From positions 62,001 through 126,000 of the forward strand of contig JADKBZ010000011.1 of assembly GCA_016714815.1 (NCBI GenBank): a stretch of 64,000 bases of DNA. The letters are read 5' to 3'. Origin of the DNA: Holophagales bacterium. Its GTDB lineage: Bacteria; Acidobacteriota; Thermoanaerobaculia; UBA5066. Position numbers and translations under genes: made by a program. This document shows positions 43,011 to 51,146 of the stretch, one piece after another. How positions within the stretch are numbered: position 1 is the stretch's first letter; each line of letters starts with the position of its first letter. The notes under the pieces were generated by a model, which was not told the DNA's origin, did not search any database, and saw only the letters and a program-made list of their open reading frames with translations.

Positions 43011-45029
43011 ATGTTAGCGGAGGCGGCCACCTCGATAGAATGCTCGTCCGACAGCGACAAGGAGGGAGAGACGAGCGAACTCTCCACGCACGCGGTTCCA
43101 GCGCCCCCTCCGTCCGAAGGCGGGCAGGATCCGTCCGCCGGAAGCGACCGGAGGATCCTCGACGGCCTCATCGAGGGCTGCCTCGTCGTCGGCTTCGACT
43201 GGCGGTGCCTCTACGCCAACGAGGCGGCGACGAAGCAGGCGGGGCGGACGCAGGCGGACCTGGTCGGGCGAACCCTCTTCGAGGTCTACCCCGGCGCCGA
43301 GACGTCGGGATTCATCGTCCGCTACCGGCGCTGCATGGAAGAGCGCGTCCCCCAGCACTTCGAGGCCGAGTTCACCTTTCCGGGTGCCGCCACGAAGTGG
43401 TTCGAGGTCAGCGTCTCGCCCGTGCCCGACGGGCTCTTCATTCTCAGCGTCGACAACACCGAGCGCAGGAAGGCGGAAGAGGAGCTGCGGCGCAGCGAGC
43501 AGCGGCACCGTCTGCTGGCCGACAACGCCCGGGACGTCGTCTGGACCATGGAGCTGGACGGCAGGATCTCGTACGTCAGCCCCGCGGTGGAGAAGGTGAG
43601 GGGCCTCACTCCCGCCGAGGCGATGAGCCAGACGCTCGAGGAGATCCACCCCCCGGCCTCCCGGCTCCTCACGCAGGAGTATTTCGAACGGCTGGGGGCC
43701 GCCCTCCAGGCCGGGCGTACGCCGGAGAGCTTCCGGGGTGAGCTCGAGTACTTCCGAAAGGACGGTTCCACCTTCTGGACCGAGGTCAGGGCCTACCCCC
43801 TGCTGGCCGCAGACGGCACCGTCCTGCAGATCCTCGGCGTGACCCACGACATCGACGAGCGCCGGCGCGCGGAGGCCGCGCTGAAGGAGAGCGAGGAGCT
43901 CCTCCGGCTCGCGTTCGAGAACGCCAACATCGGCATGTGCCTGGTCGATCTCCAGGGAAGGCTCACGAGGGTCAACCGCCAGATGTCGGAGATCTTCGGC
44001 TATGCCAGGGCCGAGCTCGAGGGGATGACCGTCAACGACATCGCGCACCCCGACTTCCTGGACGTCAGCCCGCGGTTCATTCAGCGGGCGAAAGGCGGAG
44101 ACGCCGACCGTGCCGAATTCGAGAAGGCGTACCTCCACAAGGACGGCCACCTCGTCTGGGGCCGGGTCTCCAGCTCGCTGGTCCGGGACGCCCGGGGCGA
44201 GCCGGCCTGCTTCATCTCCCACGTCGTCGACGTCAGCGAGAGCCGGCGGGCCGAGGAGGCGCTCCGGGAAAGCGAGGAGCGCTACCGCAATCTGAGCGCC
44301 GATCTGGAGAACCGGGTCCTCGCACGGACGGCGGAGCTGACCGATGCCAACCGGGAGCTGGACGCGTACTCGTATTCGGTCTCGCACGAGCTCCGGACCC
44401 CGCTTCGGGCGATCGACGGGCACGCCGCCGTGATTCTCGAGGAGCACGCCGGGCTGCTCGACGACGAGGGGCGCCGCCACTTCGCGCAGATGCGCTGGAA
44501 CGCGCAGCGGATGGGCCGGCTCCTCGACGATCTCCTCGCCTTCTCCCGCACCGGGCGCACTGATCTCGTCTTCGCAGCCGTGGACATGACCGGGGCCGTG
44601 AAGGCCGCGTTCGACAGGGTCGTGACGGACCCCGCATCCGCCTCGCGGATCTCCTTCTCGGTGGGCGATCTGCCGAAGGCCGTCGGGGATGCCGAGCTCC
44701 TGAGCCTGGTCTGGGAAAACCTCCTGTCGAACGCGGTGAAATTCTCTGCCGGACGAGAGAGGCCCGAGATCCAGGTCGAGGGGAGCCTCGAAGCCGGCGA
44801 AGCGGTCTACCGGGTCCGCGACAACGGGGTCGGGTTCGAGATGGAGTACGTCGGCAAGCTCTTCGGCGTGTTCCAACGGCTGCACGGGCACCGGGAGTTC
44901 GAAGGAACCGGGGTCGGCCTCGCTCTCGTCCGCCGGATCGTTCTCCGCCACGGCGGGCGTGTCTGGGCCGACGGGATGCTGGACCGGGGCGCCACGTTCT
45001 GCTTCGCGCTGCCGGCGAGGGGAGAGTAG
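43011..45029 (+). CDS. multi-PAS sensor histidine kinase
   Basis: A soluble kinase of up to 672 residues with three PAS domains (starting LDGLIEGCLVVGFDWRCLYAN; RLLADNARDVVWTMELDGRISYVSP; LRLAFENANIGMCLVDLQGRLTRVN), HisKA with YSVSHELRTPLRAIDGHAAV, and an HATPase domain (WENLLSNAVKFS, RDNGVGFEM, GTGVGLALVRRI). No receiver is fused. The ATG at 43011 is the only standard start in frame. However, TAGAAT at 43036-43041 and AAGGAGG at 43059-43065 lie inside it and suggest a later start, perhaps the in-frame ACG at 43071. The next kinase gene begins 3 bases after the stop. Confidence 0.83.
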   Translation: MLAEAATSIECSSDSDKEGETSELSTHAVPAPPPSEGGQDPSAGSDRRILDGLIEGCLVVGFDWRCLYANEAATKQAGRTQADLVGRTLFEVYPGAETSGFIVRYRRCMEERVPQHFEAEFTFPGAATKWFEVSVSPVPDGLFILSVDNTERRKAEEELRRSEQRHRLLADNARDVVWTMELDGRISYVSPAVEKVRGLTPAEAMSQTLEEIHPPASRLLTQEYFERLGAALQAGRTPESFRGELEYFRKDGSTFWTEVRAYPLLAADGTVLQILGVTHDIDERRRAEAALKESEELLRLAFENANIGMCLVDLQGRLTRVNRQMSEIFGYARAELEGMTVNDIAHPDFLDVSPRFIQRAKGGDADRAEFEKAYLHKDGHLVWGRVSSSLVRDARGEPACFISHVVDVSESRRAEEALRESEERYRNLSADLENRVLARTAELTDANRELDAYSYSVSHELRTPLRAIDGHAAVILEEHAGLLDDEGRRHFAQMRWNAQRMGRLLDDLLAFSRTGRTDLVFAAVDMTGAVKAAFDRVVTDPASASRISFSVGDLPKAVGDAELLSLVWENLLSNAVKFSAGRERPEIQVEGSLEAGEAVYRVRDNGVGFEMEYVGKLFGVFQRLHGHREFEGTGVGLALVRRIVLRHGGRVWADGMLDRGATFCFALPARGE

Positions 45030-45032
45030 GCC

Positions 45033-47525
45033 GTGCCCGACGACCCGGCCCCCGGCCTCGAGAAGGAGGTCTTCCGCAGCGCCTTCGAGACGAGCGGCGA
45101 AGCCATCCTCCTGGCGGGATCGAGCGGAGCGATCCTCGCCGCCAATCCGGCGGCGTGCCGGATGTTCGGGCGGTCCAGGGAGGAGATTTGCCGGATCGGG
45201 CGTGCCGGCATCTTCGACCCGAACGACCCGCGCGTTCCCGCGGCCCTCGCCGAGAGGGAGCGGACCGGCACTTTCCGGGGAGAGCTGAACTTCGTTCGCA
45301 GCGACGGGTCGGTCTTCCCGGGAGACGTCGTGTCGGTCCGCTTCACGGACGCCTCGGAGTCCACCTGGTTCAGCACGAACATCCACGACGTCACGGAGAG
45401 GAAGGCCGCAGAGGAAGCGCTCCGGGAGAGCCGGCAGCTGCTCCTCGACGTCACGGACAACAGCCTGAACCTGATGTACATCGTGGATACCGAGGGGCGC
45501 TTCCTTCTCGCCAACAGGCGGCTGTCCAGGCTGTTCGGCCTCCCCGAGGAGCAGATCGTGGGCCGGACGAGGCTCGCCTTCCTTCCTCCGGAGGTCGCCG
45601 ACTCCCACCGGGCCAACGACCTCCAGATCATCAGGGATCGCCTGCCCCGGGTCTTCGAGGAATCGAACCTGGAGGCCGACGGTCCGCATACGTATCAGAC
45701 GGCGAAGTACCCCCTCTTTCGCAAGGACGGGACGATCTACGCCGTCGGGGGAATGTCGACGGACATCACCGAGCGCAAGCAGGCGGAGGCGCACAGAGAC
45801 CTGCGTTCCGCCGTCCTCCAGATCCTCAACGAGCAGGAAGGGCCCGAGGATTCGATCCGGCGCGTCCTCGGCGTCCTGAAGAATCGGACCGGGTTCGAGG
45901 CCGTCGGCATTCGCCTCCAGGCCGGGGACGATTTTCCGTACTTCCACCAGGAGGGTTTTCCGGAGGACTTCCTGGCGACGGAGAACTCGCTCGCCGAGTG
46001 CTCTCCCGACGGTCGGTCGTGCCGGGACGAGAACGGCCGGATCCGGCTGGAATGCATGTGTGGGCTCGTCCTCTCCGGGAAGACCGACCCGGGCAATCCG
46101 CTCTTCACGCCGGGAGGGAGCTTCTGGACGAACGATTCGTTCCCGCTCCTGAACCTCCCGCCGGACGAGGACCCCAGGTTCCATCCCCGAAACATCTGCC
46201 TCCGCCAGGGGTATGCGTCCGTGGCGCTCGTGCCGATCCGGTCCGGCGCGAGGATTCTCGGCCTGATCCAGCTCAACGACCGGCGCATGGGCCGGCTCCC
46301 CCTCGAGTTGGTGACGCACCTGGAACAGCTCGCGGAGGACCTCGGTATGGCGCTGGAACGGAACCGGGCCGAAGAGGCCCTCCGGGCGAGCGAGGAGCGT
46401 TACCGGAAGCTGAGCATGGAGCTGGAGCAGCGCGTGGCGGAAAGGACGGCGGAGCTCGCGAAGAGCCGTCAGCTTCTCGACGAGACCGCGCGCCTGGCGC
46501 AGGCCGGCGGCTGGGACTACGACATCCGGACGAACGAGCTGACGTGGACGGACGTCACCTGCGAGATCCACGAGGTCGAGCCGGGAACGCGGCACTGCGT
46601 GAACGAGGGGATCCGCTTCTACGCTTCCGAGTCGAGGCCGCGAATTACCGAGCTCTTCCGGCGCGCCGTCGAAACGGGCGAGCCTTTCGACGAAGAGCTG
46701 GAGCTGATCACGGCAAAGGGGCGCCGAAAATGGGTCCGGTCGATCGGGCACCCCGAGCTCGAGGACGGAAAGGTCGTCCGGGTCCACGGCGTCTTCCAGG
46801 ACATCCAGACCCGGAGAGAGCGGATCGCGGCCCTCGAGGAGGCGAACCGGGAGCTGGAAGCCTATTCGTACTCGGTCTCGCACGAGCTGAGGGCCCCGCT
46901 GCGTGCCATCGACGGCCACTCGGCCCTGATCGACCAGGACTCCGGAGGGCAGCTGGACGAAGAGGGCCGGCACCATCTGGGGCAGGTGCGATGGAACGCC
47001 CAGCGGATGGGCCAGCTGATCGACGGCCTCCTGGCCTTCTCCCGGGCGGGACGCACCGACCTCGGGTTCGTCGAGGTGGAGATGACCGGGGTCGCGCGGA
47101 GCGCTTTTGCCCGGGTCGCGGCGGGGTCCGCGTCCGCCTCGAAAGTCTCTTTCGTGGTCGACGACCTGCCCGACGTCACGGGGGATGCCGAGCTCCTGGG
47201 CCACCTCTGGGAGAACCTCCTTTCGAACGCGGTGAAGTTCTCCGCCCGGCGGGCGCGTCCCGAGATCCGCGTCGAGGGAAGCGTCGAGGGGGGCGAGGCG
47301 GTCTACCGGGTCCGCGACAACGGGGTCGGGTTCGACATGCGGTTCGTCGACAAGCTCTTCGGCGTGTTCCAGCGACTCCACGGGATTCGAGAGTTCGAGG
47401 GGACCGGCGTCGGCCTCGCCCTCGTTCGACGGATCGTCCTGCGCCACGGCGGGCGCGTCTGGGCCGAAGGCGAGCCGGACCGGGGCGCGACGTTCTCCTT
47501 CTCGCTGCCTCGGAAGCGGGCGTAG
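45033..47525 (+). CDS. PAS/GAF sensor histidine kinase with Cys-rich GAF domain
   Basis: An 830-residue soluble kinase. Two PAS domains (residues ~10-130 and ~135-255) are followed by a GAF domain (~265-450) containing a cysteine cluster Cys323, Cys330, Cys341 and Cys343 (AECSPDGRSC and RLECMCG) plus a later RNICLRQGY; a further PAS (~490-600), HisKA (YSVSHELRAPLRAIDGHSAL) and HATPase (WENLLSNAVKFS, RDNGVGFDM, GTGVGLALV) complete it. The cysteines could bind a metal or iron-sulfur cluster or sense redox; this is inference. The GTG start follows the preceding kinase by 3 bases, so the two are co-transcribed. Confidence 0.88.
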   Translation: MPDDPAPGLEKEVFRSAFETSGEAILLAGSSGAILAANPAACRMFGRSREEICRIGRAGIFDPNDPRVPAALAERERTGTFRGELNFVRSDGSVFPGDVVSVRFTDASESTWFSTNIHDVTERKAAEEALRESRQLLLDVTDNSLNLMYIVDTEGRFLLANRRLSRLFGLPEEQIVGRTRLAFLPPEVADSHRANDLQIIRDRLPRVFEESNLEADGPHTYQTAKYPLFRKDGTIYAVGGMSTDITERKQAEAHRDLRSAVLQILNEQEGPEDSIRRVLGVLKNRTGFEAVGIRLQAGDDFPYFHQEGFPEDFLATENSLAECSPDGRSCRDENGRIRLECMCGLVLSGKTDPGNPLFTPGGSFWTNDSFPLLNLPPDEDPRFHPRNICLRQGYASVALVPIRSGARILGLIQLNDRRMGRLPLELVTHLEQLAEDLGMALERNRAEEALRASEERYRKLSMELEQRVAERTAELAKSRQLLDETARLAQAGGWDYDIRTNELTWTDVTCEIHEVEPGTRHCVNEGIRFYASESRPRITELFRRAVETGEPFDEELELITAKGRRKWVRSIGHPELEDGKVVRVHGVFQDIQTRRERIAALEEANRELEAYSYSVSHELRAPLRAIDGHSALIDQDSGGQLDEEGRHHLGQVRWNAQRMGQLIDGLLAFSRAGRTDLGFVEVEMTGVARSAFARVAAGSASASKVSFVVDDLPDVTGDAELLGHLWENLLSNAVKFSARRARPEIRVEGSVEGGEAVYRVRDNGVGFDMRFVDKLFGVFQRLHGIREFEGTGVGLALVRRIVLRHGGRVWAEGEPDRGATFSFSLPRKRA

Positions 47526-47534
47526 ATCGAGCCC

Positions 47535-48410
47535 CTATCTCGCTGGCCGTCTCCCCATCGCGAGCAGGCTGTTTCCGCGCGCCGCCGCCTCTTCGGGCAG
47601 ACAGAGCTCCGTTTCCGGCGGGACGAGGCGTCGGAGAAGGCGCGCGTCGTCGAGGTGCGCGGGAAGGTCCTCGTCGGGCCCTTCGGGATGGACGGAGACC
47701 GGAAATCCACGGACGGAAACGTCGACGCAGCCCGCCCTTTCCAGGCACCGGCGGGCGACCGAGGGAGTGAAGACGAGGACCTCGGGAACGCCGTCGCCGT
47801 AGCGGACGGCGGAACGCGTCGCGAGGCGCCGCAGCTCGCCGGGGCGTCCGTCGCGCAGGCTCTTGGCCGCTGCCTGCCAGAGGTTCGGGAGGACGAGGGC
47901 GATTCGGCCGCCGGGGGCCGTGACGCGGGCGAGCCGCCGGACGAGGGCCGCCGGGTCGGCGACGAGGCCCGCCACGTTGTGGAAGCAGAGGACGACCTCG
48001 AAGGGGCCGAGGCGGCGGGGAAGAGGGGAGTTCAGGTCGAGCTCGAGGAACGAGAGGCGGTCCCGAGCGCCGGAGCGGGCCGCCTTGCGGCGGGCGACCT
48101 CGAGCATTCCGGGCGAGATGTCGGCGAGGAGGGCGCTCGCGCGGGGAAGCTCGCGAAGGAGACGGAGTGCCCAGCGGCCCGTGCCGCCGCCGGCGTCGAG
48201 TATGCGGATCCCGTCGCCCTCGCCGAGCCCGGGCAGCAGCTCGAGGCGCAGGAGCGCGAGGAGCACCCGGTCCGAGAAGGCCCAGTAGGGGCGGTCCGCG
48301 ACCTGGTCGTAGACGGCCGCCCGCCGGTCGAAGAAAGCGCGAACCTCGGCGCTCCGGCGCGCGGGGCGAAGGCCCGGCCAGGCTGCGTCGCGGCTCGCGT
48401 CGGAACGCAT
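47535..48410 (-). CDS. class I SAM-dependent methyltransferase
   Basis: A 291-residue methyltransferase. RAFFDRRAAVYDQVADRPYW resembles the N-terminus of UbiE/Coq5-like and Methyltransf_11/25 enzymes; IRILDAGGGTGRWALRLL is motif I, LLADISPGMLEVAR motif II, and FEVVLCFHNVAGLVADPAALVRRLARVTAPGGRI motifs III and IV. The substrate is unknown. The ATG at 48410 is used; the frame extends 22 residues further upstream. It is convergent with the kinase gene and divergent from the Ser/Thr kinase gene. Confidence 0.84.
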   Translation of the reverse strand: MRSDASRDAAWPGLRPARRSAEVRAFFDRRAAVYDQVADRPYWAFSDRVLLALLRLELLPGLGEGDGIRILDAGGGTGRWALRLLRELPRASALLADISPGMLEVARRKAARSGARDRLSFLELDLNSPLPRRLGPFEVVLCFHNVAGLVADPAALVRRLARVTAPGGRIALVLPNLWQAAAKSLRDGRPGELRRLATRSAVRYGDGVPEVLVFTPSVARRCLERAGCVDVSVRGFPVSVHPEGPDEDLPAHLDDARLLRRLVPPETELCLPEEAAARGNSLLAMGRRPAR

Positions 48411-48470
48411 GAGGGCCGCGAGAATAGCCCCGCGCGTCGCGAACCGGGAATACCGGGCGCGGCGCCGAGA

Positions 48471-48476
48471 TAGCAT
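48471..48476 (+). promoter_or_regulatory. predicted -10 box of the first Ser/Thr kinase gene
   Basis: TAGCAT, ten bases before the ATG at 48487. The paralogous kinase at 51147 has TACCAT at exactly the same distance, so the element appears conserved between the duplicates. Confidence 0.45.
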
Positions 48477-48486
48477 TCGAGCTTCG

Positions 48487-49143
48487 ATGGCCCTTTCCGT
48501 GGGAGAACGGCTCGGCCCCTACGAGGTCGTCGCCCGCGTCGGCGCGGGGGGAATGGGCGAGGTCTGGCGGGCCCGGGACACCCGGCTCGGCCGCGACGTC
48601 GCGATCAAGATCCTCACGAAATCCGGCTCCTCGAATGCCGACCGGATCCGTCGGTTCGAGGTCGAGATGAAGGCGGTGGGGCGCCTCGACCACCCGAACG
48701 TTCTCGCCGTCCACGACGCCGGGAGCCACGAGGGGGCGCCTTACCTCGTCACCGAGCTTCTCGAGGGAGAGACGCTCCGGGACCGTCTCGATCGCGGGCG
48801 CCTTCCGGCGAGAAGCGTCGCGGCCACCGCGGTCGAGATCGCGCAGGGCCTGGCGGCCGCCCACGCCGCCGGCGTCGTCCACCGCGACCTGAAGCCCGAG
48901 AACGTCTTCCTGACGCGCGACGGAAGGGTGAAGCTCCTCGACTTCGGCCTCGCCAAGCTCGTGGAGTCGCCAGCGCCGATCGCTTTCGAGGGGAGGGACG
49001 AGGCCGAGACGGCCGCCCGTCTCACGGTCTCGGGACCGTCGTCGGGACGGTGCGGTACATGTCGCCGGAGCAGATTCGCGGGGCCCCGGTCGACCACCGC
49101 TCCGACATCTTCGCGTTCGGTGCCCTCCTCTACGAGATGCTGA
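48487..49143 (+). pseudogene. Ser/Thr protein kinase, N-terminal part before a frameshift
   Basis: Residues 1 to ~180 are a normal Hanks-type kinase start: RVGAGGMGEVWRARD (P-loop), VAIKIL with the catalytic Lys, VVHRDLKPENVF and LLDFGLAKL (DFG). After AARLTVSG the frame breaks into unrelated Ser/Arg-rich residues. The paralogue at 51147 has the intact activation segment. Comparison shows one base missing at the GGG run 49032-49034; adding a G restores SGTVVGTVRYMSPEQ in phase with the gene at 49050-51089. It is either a recent inactivation or a sequencing error in a homopolymer. The tail from about 49035 to 49143 is not real coding sequence. Confidence 0.85.
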
Positions 49144-51089
49144 CCGGGGAGATGGCGTTCCGGCGTCCTTCGGCGATCGAGTCGTTCAGCGCGACGCTCG
49201 CGGAGGACCCGCTCGGCCGGCTCGCGGATCCGTCGCCGATACCGGAGGAGATCGAGCCGGTCCTGAAGCGCTGCCTCGAGAAAGACCCGGACGACCGGTT
49301 CCAGTCGGCAGCGGACCTCGCGTTCCAGCTCCGGGAGTACCGGGAGAGCTCCACGCGGACGTCGACCGCCCGCCAGCGCCCGCGAACCGGAGGACGCTAC
49401 TTCTCCGCCAGGGCCGCCGTGGCCGTCGGGCTCGTGCTCGTCGGGCTCGCCGCCGCCGTGGCCTGGCGCGCGGGGCGCGGCTCGGCGGGGCCGGGCGTCC
49501 CGCTCTTCCGGCAGCTCACCTTCCGGAGGGGTCTCGTCCTCTCGGCGCGCTTCTCTCCCGACGGCAAGACCGTCGTCTACGGGGCGGGCTGGGAAGGGGA
49601 GCCCTTCCGGCTCCAGTCGATGCGGACGGAGAGCCCCGAGTCGCGCCCGCTCGACCTGCCGCCGGGAGACGTTCTCGCCGTTTCGTCGACGGGCGAGCTC
49701 GCGATCTCGCTCGACAGGAAGTTCGTCTACGGCTTTCAGGCGCGCGGGACTCTCGCCCGCGTCCCGCTCCTCGGAGGGGCGCCGCGGAAGATTCTGACCG
49801 ACGTCGAGGACGCCGACTTCTCCCCCGACGGCCGGGAGCTCGCCGTGAGCCGGTCCGTCGAGGGGCGCTACCGCCTCGAGTACCCGATCGAGAAGGTCCT
49901 CTTCCAGGCCGGGGGGTGGATCAGCAACGTCCGCGTCTCTCCGGATGGAGAGCGCGTGGCGTTCGTCGACCATCCCGTGGCGGGCGACGATCGGGGCTCG
50001 ATCTGTGTCGTCGACAGGAAGGGCGTGAAGAGGTTCCTCTCCGAGGGGTGGGCGAGCGCTCTCGGCCTCGACTGGTCGCCCGACGGGCGCGAGGTCTGGT
50101 TCACCGCGACGGAAGTCTCGCCGAACTGCGGCCTCTGGGCCGTCGACCTGAAAGGAAACCGGCGGCTCCTGGCGCGCGGCGCGGGGCGCCTCTCCCTGCA
50201 GGACGTGAGTCCCTCCGGCGAGCTACTGTTGACGGAGGGGCGCGTGCGGCTCGGGATGGGATTCGGATCCCGGGACGCTTCGGCCGAGAGGGACCTCTCC
50301 TGGCTCGACGCCACCGTCGTGTCGGATCTCTCGCGCGACGGCCGGACGGTTCTCTTCGCCGAGCAGGGGGCCGGCGGGGGCGCCGGGACCTACTCCGTCT
50401 ACGTGCGGGGCACCGACGGATCCCCGGCGGCACGGTTGGGGGAAGGGACCGCGGGTCCTCTCTCCCCGGACGGCCAGTGGGCCTCGGCCGTCGTCCCCTC
50501 GACGCCTCCGGGCCTCGTCCTCCTTCCGACGGGACCCGGCCGGCCGAGGACGCTCGACCGCGGCCCGATCGCCAGCTTCCAGGCGGTCGCCTTCTACCCG
50601 GACGGAAAGAGGCTGCTGCTCGCTGCCAACGAGGACGGCAAGCCGGTCCGCCTCTACTCCCAGAGTCTCGAGGCGGGCGAACCGCGGGCCGTCTCGGGAC
50701 CGGGGCTCCGGTTCGCGCCCTCCTCCGACGTCATCTCTCCCGACGGGCGGACGGCCGCGGTGACCGACGGGGAGGGCCGCGTCGTCCTCTTCCCGCTCGA
50801 CGGCGCCGAGCCGCGCCTGGCCCCGGGCCTCGAGCCCGGCGACGTTCCGATGCGATGGAGCCTCGACGGCCGGGCGCTCTTCGTCTTCCGTTTCGACGAG
50901 CTGCCGGCGCGGATCCGGCGGGTGGCTCTCGACCGGCCGGGGCGCGAGGTCGTGGCGCAGATCCGGCCGCCGGACCCGGCGGGGGTCGAGTCGATCGTCT
51001 CCGCGCAGGTCACGCCCGAAGGGCGTTCCTGGGTCTACAGCTACTTCCAGTACCGCAACGATCTGTATTCGGTCACCGGCTTGAAATAG
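49050..51089 (+). pseudogene. Ser/Thr protein kinase-propeller receptor, C-terminal part after a frameshift
   Basis: This frame continues the kinase interrupted at 49032-49034. It carries the end of the kinase domain (MSPEQIRGAPVDHRSDIFAFGALLYEMLTGE), a transmembrane helix (AAVAVGLVLVGLAAAVAW) and a large extracytoplasmic beta-propeller of TolB/PD40-type repeats (ARFSPDGKTVVYGAG, ADFSPDGRELAVSR, VRVSPDGERVAFVDH, LDWSPDGREVWFT). The sequence is well preserved throughout, so any inactivation is recent. If the missing base is a sequencing error, 48487-51089 is one intact gene of about 867 residues, like its tandem copy. Confidence 0.85.
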
Positions 51090-51130
51090 CGCCGGGGAAG
51101 CTGTCCGCGCGGAAGTGGGGCGGGGCGCGA

Positions 51131-51136
51131 TACCAT
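51131..51136 (+). promoter_or_regulatory. predicted -10 box of the second Ser/Thr kinase gene
   Basis: TACCAT, ten bases before the ATG at 51147, in the 57-base gap after the preceding kinase gene. It matches TAGCAT before the paralogue. Confidence 0.45.
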
Positions 51137-51146
51137 TTCCGGCTCC

